Shown: positions 16,696 through 24,912, numbered from the stretch's first letter. The stretch: 64,000 bases of DNA from CAXXOK01 sp963675925 (GCA_963675925.2 CAXXIB010000004.1:558001-622000); one strand, 5' to 3'. Notes: generated by a model from the letters alone, not told the origin. Translations and numbers: made by a program.

Positions 16696-17766
16696 GTGTT
16701 TATTGAAAAACGTTACATCAAACGGATTGAGGCGATCTTTGCCGGGCTCAGCGTGCCGATGCGGCTGCTGGACGCCCAGGGCTATCCCGTGGTACCGGAG
16801 GACGGTGAACGCCGCACCCTGCCTACCATGGTGATGACCCCCGGCATTACCCACATGCTGGGCAAAGAGTATTTCCGCGCACTGGACCTGAACCCGCAGC
16901 TGTTTCTTTGCTGCGATGCCGGGGCCGCCGGTGCGGAAGATTTGCTGAAGCTGGCCGACGCTATGCTGATGAGCATGCTCAAGTCAAGCCTGTCCATCGC
17001 CAGCCAGTCCGACGTGCTCCGCAGAGCGCTGCGGCAGGACGAGATCGGCGCAGCCCTGGCCGCGCGCGCCAGCGAACACCAGATTCCCATGGATATGGAA
17101 CGCTGCGTGCTGCTGTTCCAGCTGGAAAACACCGACAAGATGAGCGCTTACGCCACGCTGGGCGAGCTGATTCCCCTGACCGAAACCGATGCTCTGGTCG
17201 AAATGAACCGGCATAACACGGTACTGATCAAGGATATGAACGGCCTGGACGGTGTGGACGACCTATACCAATTTGCCCTGGCCGTGGAAGAAACCCTCAC
17301 CCAAGAGGGCGTTCGCCATGTGACCATCGGCATCGGCGAGCCCAAGGCCAGCCTTACAACACTGGCCGAAAGCTATCTGGAGGCCAAACGCGCCATGGAA
17401 GTCGGCAACATCTTCCAAAAGAGCGGGATTATCCATGTATTCCGCTATCTGCTGCTGGAGCGCTTTTTAATGGACATCCCTCGCGAGGATGGGATGCACT
17501 ACCACCAGCTGCTTTTTAACCGCAAAACCGCCAAGCTTTTCAACGACGAAATGCTGCAAACCATAGAAATGTTTTTCCGCAAGGATTTAAACCTCTCCGA
17601 TACCGCGCGGCAACTATACATCCACCGCAACACCCTGGTGTACCGGCTGGACAAGGTGCAGCGCCAAACCGGGCTGGATTTGCGCAAGTTTGACGACGCC
17701 GTAACCTTTAAAATACTCCACGAACTGAAAAAGTGCGGGCGCGAAAAGCCCAAGCCAATTTACTAG
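16696..17766 (+). CDS. PucR/CdaR-type transcriptional regulator
   Basis: About 356 residues from the GTG at 16696, 9 bases after an AGGAAGGGG site (TTG at 16690 is too close to it). The C-terminal HTH_30 domain is clear: LSDTARQLYIHRNTLVYRLD...GLDLRKFDDAVTF, the hallmark of PucR/CdaR regulators, in which the helix-turn-helix lies at the extreme C terminus. A GGDEF-like degenerate middle domain and an N-terminal effector region precede it. Members activate catabolic genes in response to purine breakdown products or sugar acids. Here it sits between an isomerase and a CtpA protease; the effector is unknown. Confidence 0.82.
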   Translation: MFIEKRYIKRIEAIFAGLSVPMRLLDAQGYPVVPEDGERRTLPTMVMTPGITHMLGKEYFRALDLNPQLFLCCDAGAAGAEDLLKLADAMLMSMLKSSLSIASQSDVLRRALRQDEIGAALAARASEHQIPMDMERCVLLFQLENTDKMSAYATLGELIPLTETDALVEMNRHNTVLIKDMNGLDGVDDLYQFALAVEETLTQEGVRHVTIGIGEPKASLTTLAESYLEAKRAMEVGNIFQKSGIIHVFRYLLLERFLMDIPREDGMHYHQLLFNRKTAKLFNDEMLQTIEMFFRKDLNLSDTARQLYIHRNTLVYRLDKVQRQTGLDLRKFDDAVTFKILHELKKCGREKPKPIY

Positions 17767-17777
17767 AAGGTGAGCTC

Positions 17778-19022
17778 ATGAAACAACAAACTAAGAACCG
17801 TAAAACGCTGTGGCTGACTGTAGTGGTTGTAACTGTACTGCTGCTCAGCGTTGCCGTGCCCTATGCCTCGGCGCAGCTATTTGCCCCCTATCAAGCCCCG
17901 GAAGATACCATTACCATTTCCCAGGCCGAGTATGACCGCTACCAACAATATGCGGAGCTTGACCGGATTGCCGAATATATCCAGAGCTATTATTACCAGG
18001 ATACCGATATGGCCACGCTGATTGAAGGCGCAAAGGCCGGTATGGTCGCAGCGCTGGACGACCCCTACTCTTTTTACTATTCCGCGGATCAGTTTCATGA
18101 GCTGTGGGAAGACGATGAGGGCGAGTACGCCGGCATCGGCATCCAGATTTCGGCCAGCTACCTGACCGGACTATGCACCATCATCCGCACGTTTGAAGGC
18201 AGTCCCGCCGAAGCAACGGGCCTGCGCAAAGGCGATGTGCTGGTGAAGGTGGAAGACATTGACGTGACCGTATACACCTTGCAGGAGGCCGTGGACACTA
18301 TGCGCGGCACCGTGGGCGAAAGCGTGCATGTCAGCGTGCTGCGCGACACCGAAATCCTGGAGTTTGACGTAGACCGCGCCGTGATTCACATCAACCGTGT
18401 GTCCTCCAAAATGCTAGACAACGATGTGGGCTATATACTGCTGTACGAATTTGCAGGCGACTGTGCACAGAGCTTTAAACAGCATCTGGATGCACTGCTT
18501 GACCAGGGCATGAAGACGCTGATCTTTGATTTGCGCGACAACCCCGGCGGCTGGGTGAACGATGCGGTCGACATTGCAGGCAACTTTGTTGACGGCGATG
18601 TGATTACCTACCTGGAAGACAGGAGCGGCCATCAAGAGTTCTACAACGCCAGCGAAGGCAAGATTGAACTGCCCATTGTGGTCCTCGTCAACCAGTATTC
18701 CGCGTCCTCGTCCGAGATTTTGTCCGGTGCGCTGCAAGACTATGGTCTGGCAACGGTTGTCGGCGTACAAAGCTTTGGTAAAGGCGTGGTACAGTCTGTG
18801 ATCGCGCTGGATCCCTACGATGAAAACACCGACGGCATGCAGGTGACCAGCGCACAGTACTTCACCCCCAACGGCAACTCCCTCCACAAAATCGGCATCA
18901 CGCCGGATGTGGAAATCGCCCTGCCGGAAGAACAGGAAAATCAGGTGTTCCAGTTTGGCGATATGACCGACGCACAGCTCCAAAAAGCCTATGAAGTCGC
19001 GCTGGAGCTACTGGAACAGTAA
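17778..19022 (+). CDS. C-terminal processing protease (S41 family, CtpA/CtpB-like)
   Basis: A 414-residue exported protease. Residues 10-32 form a signal anchor; a PDZ domain spans about 115-205 with the peptide-binding loop YAGIGI; the S41 domain contains the Ser in the NQYSASSSE motif (S310) and the catalytic Lys in FGKG (K335), 25 residues apart exactly as in E. coli Tsp. Such proteases trim C termini of extracytoplasmic proteins and, in spore formers, of signalling proteins. The ATG at 17778 follows AGAAGGTGAG and overlaps nothing; earlier in-frame starts lie inside the upstream gene. The frame continues openly after the TAA for another 60 codons. Confidence 0.92.
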   Translation: MKQQTKNRKTLWLTVVVVTVLLLSVAVPYASAQLFAPYQAPEDTITISQAEYDRYQQYAELDRIAEYIQSYYYQDTDMATLIEGAKAGMVAALDDPYSFYYSADQFHELWEDDEGEYAGIGIQISASYLTGLCTIIRTFEGSPAEATGLRKGDVLVKVEDIDVTVYTLQEAVDTMRGTVGESVHVSVLRDTEILEFDVDRAVIHINRVSSKMLDNDVGYILLYEFAGDCAQSFKQHLDALLDQGMKTLIFDLRDNPGGWVNDAVDIAGNFVDGDVITYLEDRSGHQEFYNASEGKIELPIVVLVNQYSASSSEILSGALQDYGLATVVGVQSFGKGVVQSVIALDPYDENTDGMQVTSAQYFTPNGNSLHKIGITPDVEIALPEEQENQVFQFGDMTDAQLQKAYEVALELLEQ

Positions 19023-19049
19023 GACCTTTTCAAACTACATCTCATCGCG

Positions 19050-19205
19050 GTGATGGCGCTTGTCGCCATCGCCGCGGTTTCGTTTATCCCAACCCTGTGG
19101 CACAGCTCTACCGGTATGCAAATGCTGGACGGCAACTATGTGACGGTCTACGATCAAACGCCGGACTATGATACGGTGTTTGGCAAGTCCGAAGACGCTA
19201 GCTAG
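19050..19205 (+). CDS. Possible small membrane protein or gene remnant downstream of ctpA
   Basis: Starting at GTG 19050 (or ATG 19053) a 50-52 residue product has a hydrophobic N-terminal segment (MALVAIAAVSFIPTLW) and a polar tail ending KSEDAS. It is in the same frame as ctpA and open right back to its TAA, so the hydrophobic part could extend upstream (LFKLHLIAVMALV). No clear ribosome binding site is visible. It may be a real small protein, the remains of a longer gene, or chance. Confidence 0.3.
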   Translation: MMALVAIAAVSFIPTLWHSSTGMQMLDGNYVTVYDQTPDYDTVFGKSEDAS

Positions 19206-19248
19206 CGGGCGTGGGAGGGCCATCTCCGGCAGTATCCGATATTGTAGG

Positions 19249-19277
19249 TTTTCATCCCACGGAAATTGTGATATAAT
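19249..19277 (+). promoter_or_regulatory. Promoter of the TM1266/ECF operon leader
   Basis: Extended -10 TGATATAAT (TATAAT at 19272-19277) with TTTTCA 17 bases upstream as a weak -35. Transcription would begin near 19284, leaving a leader of about 185 nt. Confidence 0.65.
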
Positions 19278-19390
19278 TAACAATGTAAGCATAACCCCGC
19301 GTGGTAAACCCATCAGGGCAAATGCAACCCCACCCGAAAACCCTGTTGACGCCTGAGGAGTTCCAACGGCGAAAAGAGAGGAGGCCGCCC

Positions 19391-19420
19391 ATGGAGACAA
19401 GTAATTTTGACAGCGGTTAG
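19391..19420 (+). CDS. Nine-codon leader peptide candidate
   Basis: ATG at 19391 is preceded by AGAGAGGAGG at ideal spacing and encodes METSNFDSG before a TAG. The stop codon lies inside the left arm of the terminator hairpin that follows, so a ribosome here would cover the hairpin. A longer frame from ATG 19323 reads through the same stop (32 codons) but has no good binding site. Confidence 0.4.
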   Translation: METSNFDSG

Positions 19421-19446
19421 CTTTTTTGTGAAGCAACCGCTGTTTT
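19411..19446 (+). terminator. Intrinsic terminator/attenuator before the TM1266 gene
   Basis: CAGCGGTT (19411-19418) pairs with AACCGCTG (19435-19442), followed by TTTT, only 22 bases upstream of the TM1266 start. Placed after the leader promoter, it would act as a conditional terminator. Confidence 0.65.
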
Positions 19447-19467
19447 CATACCACGGAGGAAAAGACT

Positions 19468-19722
19468 ATGAACCAGGAAGCCCGGCTGGGATTTATCGGC
19501 ATCGTGATGGACGACCGCAAAGCATCCACTGATATCAACCGCATTATCAGTGAGTATGCGGCGGTCATCAAAGCGCGTGTAGGCGTACCCGACAGCCAAA
19601 CGCAATCCGGCGTCATCGGCCTGATTGTAGAAGGAGACAACCTGACCATCGGCGCGCTGACCGCCAAGCTTGGCAACCTGCAGGGCGTGCAGGTGAAAAG
19701 CGCCTTATCGAAAAAGAAATAA
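19468..19722 (+). CDS. TM1266-family iron-only hydrogenase system regulator
   Basis: An 84-residue protein with the pattern of the TM1266 family (a small ferredoxin-like/ACT-like fold): RLGFIGIVMDDRKASTDINRIISEYAAVIKARVGVP...IGLIVEGDNLTIGALTAKLGNLQGVQVKS. Family members are found near [FeFe]-hydrogenase and maturation genes in anaerobes and are annotated as putative regulators. No hydrogenase gene lies in this window. Ribosome binding site ACGGAGGAAAAG. Twenty bases downstream begins an ECF S component, so the pair form an operon behind an attenuated leader. Confidence 0.8.
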   Translation: MNQEARLGFIGIVMDDRKASTDINRIISEYAAVIKARVGVPDSQTQSGVIGLIVEGDNLTIGALTAKLGNLQGVQVKSALSKKK

Positions 19723-19742
19723 GAAAAACAGGAGAGTATACT

Positions 19743-20303
19743 ATGAGTTCACAAAATATCCGGAAAATGGTTGCAACCGCGCTATTGGTTGCGCTGACCA
19801 TCGTATTTCAGCAGCTTCGCTTTGTGCTGGGAGATTCCATCGTAACCACCTACATCATCGGTAGCCTTGTTAACCTCTGCCTGATCGTAGCCGCAACGGC
19901 CATCGGACTGTGGAGCGGCGTAGCGGTGGCGGTGATCTCACCTTTGATCGCCTTTGCGCAGGGGCACCTGCCGCTGCTACAGATGATGCCGTGGGTCATG
20001 GCCGGCAATGCCGTGCTGGTGGTGTTCTATGCGGTGTTTGCCATCCAAGACAAAGCCACGCTTACGGTGTTTTGGCCGCGCTGGATTGTGACCGGCGTGT
20101 TTGCCGCCGCCGTGAAGTTTGCCGTCATCACCCTGGGACAGTCCACGGTGCTGACCTCCATGAAAGGCCTGGCGTTTTCGGCCGCGCTGTCAGCCGCCGC
20201 TTCGGCGCAGTCGGTACAGCTGATTACCGCAGGGATTGCCATGGTACTCAGCGCCATTATCCTACCCATGCTGCCCAAAACAGTGGTCGGCAAATCCGCC
20301 TAA
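19743..20303 (+). CDS. ECF transporter S component (substrate unknown)
   Basis: A 186-residue integral membrane protein with five to six helices and an N-terminal SSQNIRKMVATALLVALTIVFQQL segment of the kind seen in S components (charged start, Ala-rich first helix). S components capture vitamins or metals and share an energising module encoded elsewhere; no EcfA or EcfT gene lies here. Sequence does not identify it as ThiT, BioY or RibU. Preceded by AGGAGAG. Its pairing with a TM1266-family gene under a common leader suggests a substrate linked to hydrogenase or Fe-S/cofactor metabolism. Confidence 0.7.
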   Translation: MSSQNIRKMVATALLVALTIVFQQLRFVLGDSIVTTYIIGSLVNLCLIVAATAIGLWSGVAVAVISPLIAFAQGHLPLLQMMPWVMAGNAVLVVFYAVFAIQDKATLTVFWPRWIVTGVFAAAVKFAVITLGQSTVLTSMKGLAFSAALSAAASAQSVQLITAGIAMVLSAIILPMLPKTVVGKSA

Positions 20304-20320
20304 TCCCTATCGCGCTTCCT

Positions 20321-20352
20321 GCCGGTTCCCGCCCTGCGGGAGCCGGCTTTAT
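20321..20352 (+). terminator. Terminator of the TM1266/ECF operon
   Basis: GCCGGTTCCCGC-cct-GCGGGAGCCGGC followed by TTTATT; one base bulge or mismatch in the stem. Confidence 0.8.
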
Positions 20353-20393
20353 TGATGTTACAATCTTGCAGGGTTTGGCGTAGCGAAATCGTC

Positions 20394-20422
20394 TTGTAGA
20401 GTATAGGGGGTTGTTATATAAT
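20394..20422 (+). promoter_or_regulatory. Sigma-A-type promoter of the NAGPA gene
   Basis: TTGTAG, 17-base spacer, TATAAT; about 30 bases upstream of the start codon, which follows AGAAAGGAAGG. Confidence 0.75.
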
Positions 20423-20453
20423 AAAGGCAACCATCCAGAAAGGAAGGCACCTT

Positions 20454-21491
20454 ATGAACACTGCAAAACGCCGCACCATTACGCTGGCTGTCATCACCGT
20501 AGTGATGGCACTGTCGCTTACGTTTTTAGCACCCGCAGGCCCTATCCTTCCCGATGCGCAGCAGCGCTACCTACAGGAAACCCTTCCGGATTTCAGCCAT
20601 ACGCAAAACGCCTGGGATTATGAGCTTAACGGCGCAATGGGTTACCTGGCCAGCGCCGGGCTGATGGATGCCATCATGCCCACCAACGATATCTCCTATC
20701 TGCCGCTGACGTTGAACGAGCCGGGCCGCGTGCCCATGGCCGATAATTTCAGCGAGACAGGCTATCAGGACCCAACCCTCATTGTGGAGATCACGGACCA
20801 ACGCATGTATGATTCCACCTTCCACATCGCAACGGTGAAGATCGCAACCCCTTCGCAGCTGCGTACCGCCGTAAGCAACAGCAAGTATGGCGATCCGCCG
20901 GAGCTGCTATCTATGGCGATGAACGCCGTGGTGCTGATGAACGGCGATTTCTACACCAAAACCAGCAGCGGCAACGGCTACATTGTCCGGCAAACGGAAG
21001 TGTACCGGTGGAAAGCGTCCACCAAAACCGACCTGCTGCTGATCGATGAAAACTCCGACCTGCACATTATCCAGCACGGAGATAGTAAGAGCGTTGAGGA
21101 AGACGCTGTCGAGGCGTTTTTAAAGGAACATGAGATCATCAATGCCTTCTACTTCGGCCCTGCGCTGGTCGTAGATGGCGTGAAAGCCGAAATTCCCAAG
21201 GAATATTTGGGCGACCCGCATTCGAAAAACCCGCGCGCCGCCATCGGCCAGCTGGCACCGCTGACCTATGTCATGGTCACCGTAGACGGCCGCACCGACG
21301 AAAGCGAGGGCGTGACGGTGGAAGAACTGGCCGCCTTTATGAACGAGCTGGGCTGCACGCAGGCCTATGCGATGGACGGGGGTAACTCCTCCATACTGGT
21401 GTTTAACCACCAGATGCTCTCCAACAAGGGTGGGTACGACACCCGCAGCATCAGCGATGTGATTTTCTTCGCCTCTGCGATCGACAATTGA
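20454..21491 (+). CDS. Phosphodiester glycosidase (NAGPA-domain) family protein, membrane anchored
   Basis: A 345-residue protein with an N-terminal signal anchor (residues 8-28) and a NAGPA domain in the C-terminal two thirds. The domain's landmarks are MNGDFYTK, the block HSKNPRAAIGQ, the segment YVMVTVDGR, and GCTQAYAMDGGNSS near the C terminus, where the Asp and Asn of DGGNSS belong to the active site region. Homologues cleave GlcNAc-1-phosphodiester bonds or act on cell-wall glycopolymers such as poly-gamma or teichoic-type structures. Extracellular action is expected. First of a run with the Lgt-like gene 13 bases downstream. Confidence 0.85.
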   Translation: MNTAKRRTITLAVITVVMALSLTFLAPAGPILPDAQQRYLQETLPDFSHTQNAWDYELNGAMGYLASAGLMDAIMPTNDISYLPLTLNEPGRVPMADNFSETGYQDPTLIVEITDQRMYDSTFHIATVKIATPSQLRTAVSNSKYGDPPELLSMAMNAVVLMNGDFYTKTSSGNGYIVRQTEVYRWKASTKTDLLLIDENSDLHIIQHGDSKSVEEDAVEAFLKEHEIINAFYFGPALVVDGVKAEIPKEYLGDPHSKNPRAAIGQLAPLTYVMVTVDGRTDESEGVTVEELAAFMNELGCTQAYAMDGGNSSILVFNHQMLSNKGGYDTRSISDVIFFASAIDN

Positions 21492-21504
21492 CGGGAGATA
21501 GTCT

Positions 21505-22647
21505 ATGACATTCAGCGTGTTGGGCCTGACCGGTTCCCTGTACGGGTTATGTGCAGGGCTCAGCGTGCTGTGCTATCTGGCAGCCGCAATTTGGCTTCAC
21601 CGGAAAACACAGTTTAACGCGGACACGGTGCTGACCTATGGCATCCTGGGCATCCCGCTGGGGCTGGTCTTTGCACGCATCGTCTTTAGCGCGGCAAACT
21701 ACACCTACTTCCTGCAAACGCTGGAGCAGCCCGCCAAGATGCTGTATGTGTGGGACGGAGGCTTGTCCATGTCCGGCATGCTGCTGGGGCTGGTGTTGGC
21801 CGCACTGCTGACCGCCAAACTGAAAAGACTGATTTTTTCTTCCTTCTTGGACGCGATGGTCCTGCCGCTAGGCGTTCTGTTGTTCGGGCTGCGTTTGGCC
21901 GAAGGGCTGACCGAGGGCTTTGGCATCGGTCGCAGCATACAAAGCGGAACGCTGACCCAAAGCCTGCCGTTTTTCTTCATCAACGAAACCTTCGGCACGC
22001 TGGAGCTGCACCGCATCGCGGTGTTCCGGCTGGAAGCGGTGTTCGCATTAATCATTCTGGGGCTTATGTTCCTGCTCAAACTGCGCAAAGGCCGCCGCCC
22101 CGGCGATCTGAGCCTGCTGTTTTTCGCGCTGTATGGCGCAGGACAGGTGCTGTTTGAAAGTATGCGCAGCGACGGGCACATGGTGATCATCTTTATCCGT
22201 GTGCAGCAGGTGCTGGGACTGCTGGCGGTGCTGGTCGCCCTAGGTGTTTTCTGCCACCGCTACGGGACCCGGCATGGCGCGCGCGATACCGTAACGGCCG
22301 CGTGGACTATGCTTCCCATCATGGCGGTCATCCTGTGGATGATGATCTTCCCCATCAACCATGTGCTGGACCTGTCCGACCATATCTGGCTTGGCATCGG
22401 CGTTTTAGCTGCTATGGGCGTGTACCTTGGATTTTTCCTACGGATTCGAGGTGCGAACCTGCGGCTGATTCTCACCTGGATCGCCGCCCTGCTAACCGTA
22501 GCAGCATGCGTCATGCTTGAATTCTCCATGGATGGCTCCCAGACCATCCTGCGCGACTACAGCCTGCTTGGCGGGTTTGCCGCGCTGTTGTTCCTATATC
22601 CTCTATCGCTATTTTTACCGCTGAGCAGAGTGGAGGCAAAACTATGA
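21505..22647 (+). CDS. Lgt-like membrane protein (prolipoprotein diacylglyceryl transferase family, altered core motif)
   Basis: A 380-residue polytopic protein (about 11 helices). The first two thirds follow Lgt: the LGIPLGLVFARI segment, GGLSMSGMLLG where Lgt has GGMSFHGGLLG, LRLAEGLTEGFGIGR in place of GRIGNFINGE..GR, and VLFESMRSDG in place of the VEFxRxPD block. The conserved His of HGG is Ser, and the Asn of GNFINGE is Glu, while the two Arg equivalents remain. A C-terminal extension adds about four helices. It is therefore uncertain that it transfers diacylglycerol to lipoproteins. Its stop overlaps the ogt start (ATGA). Confidence 0.7.
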   Translation: MTFSVLGLTGSLYGLCAGLSVLCYLAAAIWLHRKTQFNADTVLTYGILGIPLGLVFARIVFSAANYTYFLQTLEQPAKMLYVWDGGLSMSGMLLGLVLAALLTAKLKRLIFSSFLDAMVLPLGVLLFGLRLAEGLTEGFGIGRSIQSGTLTQSLPFFFINETFGTLELHRIAVFRLEAVFALIILGLMFLLKLRKGRRPGDLSLLFFALYGAGQVLFESMRSDGHMVIIFIRVQQVLGLLAVLVALGVFCHRYGTRHGARDTVTAAWTMLPIMAVILWMMIFPINHVLDLSDHIWLGIGVLAAMGVYLGFFLRIRGANLRLILTWIAALLTVAACVMLEFSMDGSQTILRDYSLLGGFAALLFLYPLSLFLPLSRVEAKL

Positions 22648-23102
22648 CCAACATTTTACTGGTTGATACCCCGCTTGGGGTAATGACACTGGTGGAGCAA
22701 GAAGGCCGCCTCGTAGCCCTGCGGCTGCAGGCCAGCCGCAACGACGGCGAGATTGAGCAGGAAACTCCGCTGCTGTTACAGGCCGCCGAGGAACTCCAAG
22801 AATACTTTGGCCGCAGACGCAAAACCTTTTCCGTGCCGCTGGCCCCGCAGGGAACGGCATTCCAAAAGGCTGTCTGGGCCGCCCTGCAGGACATTCCCTA
22901 TGGGAAAACCCAGTCGTACGGCGACATTGCCAAGGCCCTTGGCAAACCGCGCGCGGCGCGTGCCGTGGGCATGGCCAACAACCGCAACCCGCTGCCAATT
23001 TTCATCCCCTGTCACCGCGTCATCGGTGCCAAGGGGGACATGGTCGGCTACGGCGGCGGCTTGGATGTAAAGGAATACCTGCTGAAACTCGAAACCCCGT
23101 AA
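22644..23102 (+). CDS. ogt: Methylated-DNA-[protein]-cysteine S-methyltransferase
   Basis: A 152-residue suicide DNA-repair enzyme that takes methyl groups from O6-alkylguanine. The active-site motif IPCHRVIG is present with the acceptor Cys at residue 123; the helix-turn-helix residues PYGKTQSYGDIAKALGKPRAARAVG precede it in the usual order (about 85-109). Length normal for Ogt without an Ada domain. Starts inside the stop of the Lgt-like gene and ends 23 bases before pyruvate kinase. Confidence 0.95.
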   Translation: MTNILLVDTPLGVMTLVEQEGRLVALRLQASRNDGEIEQETPLLLQAAEELQEYFGRRRKTFSVPLAPQGTAFQKAVWAALQDIPYGKTQSYGDIAKALGKPRAARAVGMANNRNPLPIFIPCHRVIGAKGDMVGYGGGLDVKEYLLKLETP

Positions 23103-23125
23103 ACCCTTCGCTGAAAGGATAGTGC

Positions 23126-24892
23126 ATGGCGCTGATTAAAACAAAAATTATTTGCACCCTTGGGCCTTCCACCACCGATGATCATATCCTGCGCGAGATT
23201 ATGCGCGCGGGCATGAATGTAGCCCGGCTGAATTTTTCCCACGGCACGCACCAAACCCACGGCGAAACCATGGAACGGGTCAAACGTCTGCGGGAAGAGC
23301 TGGACCTGCCCGTTGCCATCATGCTGGATACCAAGGGCCCGGAAATCCGTATTGCGACATTTGAAAACAAACAGGTTTTGCTGCAAAAAGGCCAAACCTT
23401 CCGTTTATGCGCTCAGCCCGTCACCGGCAATGACCAGCAGGTCTCCATCACCTGGCCTACCCTCGGCCTGGATGTCAACCCCGGCGATATGATCCTGCTG
23501 GACGATGGCCTGATCAGCATGACCGTGACCGAAATTGACGGCAGTGACATTGTATGCCGGGTGGAAAATCCCGGCCTGATCAGCGATCATAAAAGCGTCA
23601 ACATCCCGGGCACGCACATCCATATTCCGTTTTTAAGCGAGCAGGATGTGCTGGATATCCGCTTCGGGATTCAAAACCATGTCGATTTTATTGCCGCGTC
23701 GTTCACCCGCAGCGCAGAGGATATTCTGGATATCCGCAAACTGCTGGGCAGCGAAAGCGGCGACGACCCCAAGATTATCGCCAAGATAGAAAACCTGCAG
23801 GGCGTGAAGAATATCGATGAGATTCTTCGCGTATCCGACGGCATTATGGTGGCACGCGGCGATCTGGGCGTAGAAATTCCGCTGGAGGATGTGCCAGTCA
23901 TCCAAAAGAAACTCATCCACAAAGGCTACTCCTCCGGGCGGCCTGTAATTACCGCCACGCAGATGCTGGACAGCATGATGCATAACCCCCGCCCCACCCG
24001 CGCCGAAGCCACCGATGTCGCCAACGCCATTTACGACGGCACCTCGGCAATCATGCTATCCGGCGAGACCGCGGCCGGTTTGTACCCAGTGGAAGCGGTC
24101 AAAACCATGGTACGCATCGCCATACGCACGGAAGCTGATATTAACTATGTAAAACGCTTTCAGGAACGCGAAGGTAACCGCGCACCGGATGTCACCAATG
24201 CCATCAGCCATTCGGCCGTGACCAGTGCGCACGACCTGGGTGCGGCGGCGATTATCGCCGTAACCAAATCCGGCCACACTGCGCGGATGATTTCCAAATA
24301 CCGGCCCAACTGCCCCATTATCTGCTGCGCGATGGACGAAACCATACGCCGTCAGCTGAACATGAGCTGGGGCGTAACCCCGCTGATTATGGAAGAAGCA
24401 TACAACACCGACGACCTGTTTGAACGCGCCGTAGCCGCAGGCGAGAAAGCCGGCATGCTAAGCGATGGCGAGGTTGTGGTCATGACCGCCGGGGTACCCC
24501 TTGGCATCAGCGGTACCACGAATTTGATGAAGGTGCACGTTGTCGGCAATATCCTGGTTACGGGCAGCGGCATCAGCCACTCCAGCGTATGCGCACCGCT
24601 GTGCGTATGCCAAAACGAGCAAGAAGCGTTGGATGACTTCCGCCCCGGCGATATATTGGTTGTCCACCAGACGACCAATACGCTGTTGCCCATCATCCGC
24701 AAGGCCTCCGGCCTGGTGCTGGAGGACGGCGACCTGAACGGCCACGGGGCTATCGCGGCGATGAGCCTTGACTTGCCCGTGATTATCGGCGCGGAAAACG
24801 CCACCAAAATTCTAAAATCCGGCGCGGTCGTTACGCTTGATGCCGAGCGCGGCGTGGTCAGCTGCAATAATGCGGCAAGCACCAAACCATAA
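23126..24892 (+). CDS. pyk: Pyruvate kinase with extra C-terminal PEP-utiliser-like domain
   Basis: A 588-residue glycolytic enzyme converting PEP and ADP to pyruvate and ATP. Signatures: MNVARLNFSHG, MLDTKGPEIR, the catalytic region IIAKIENLQGVKNIDEI with the active Lys, MVARGDLGVEIP and TATQMLDSMMHNPRPTRAE. The last 110 residues form the extra domain found in Bacillota/Clostridia pyruvate kinases and related to the swivelling phosphohistidine domain of PEP synthase; here the usual TSH core reads NGH (EDGDLNGHGAI). ATG follows GAAAGGATAG. Ends at a strong bidirectional terminator. Confidence 0.95.
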   Translation: MALIKTKIICTLGPSTTDDHILREIMRAGMNVARLNFSHGTHQTHGETMERVKRLREELDLPVAIMLDTKGPEIRIATFENKQVLLQKGQTFRLCAQPVTGNDQQVSITWPTLGLDVNPGDMILLDDGLISMTVTEIDGSDIVCRVENPGLISDHKSVNIPGTHIHIPFLSEQDVLDIRFGIQNHVDFIAASFTRSAEDILDIRKLLGSESGDDPKIIAKIENLQGVKNIDEILRVSDGIMVARGDLGVEIPLEDVPVIQKKLIHKGYSSGRPVITATQMLDSMMHNPRPTRAEATDVANAIYDGTSAIMLSGETAAGLYPVEAVKTMVRIAIRTEADINYVKRFQEREGNRAPDVTNAISHSAVTSAHDLGAAAIIAVTKSGHTARMISKYRPNCPIICCAMDETIRRQLNMSWGVTPLIMEEAYNTDDLFERAVAAGEKAGMLSDGEVVVMTAGVPLGISGTTNLMKVHVVGNILVTGSGISHSSVCAPLCVCQNEQEALDDFRPGDILVVHQTTNTLLPIIRKASGLVLEDGDLNGHGAIAAMSLDLPVIIGAENATKILKSGAVVTLDAERGVVSCNNAASTKP

Positions 24893-24912
24893 AGCAACAT
24901 CCACCGTACCAT

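Larger units (their letters stand above)
19023..19467 (+). other. 445-bp region between ctpA and the TM1266 gene
   Basis: Holds, in order, the small open frame after ctpA, a promoter at 19249-19277, about 100 nt of leader with several short complementary segments (for example CAGGG near 19314 with CCCTG near 19341), a short leader peptide frame with a strong ribosome binding site, and a terminator-type hairpin immediately before the TM1266 gene. The order promoter-structured RNA-terminator-gene is that of an attenuated transcript. Confidence 0.6.

Noticed and set aside
19284..19467. Known riboswitch in the leader (TPP, FMN, SAM-I, cobalamin, THF, purine, glycine, T-box)
   Set aside because: None of the conserved core sequences of these classes could be found by eye; left as an unassigned leader.
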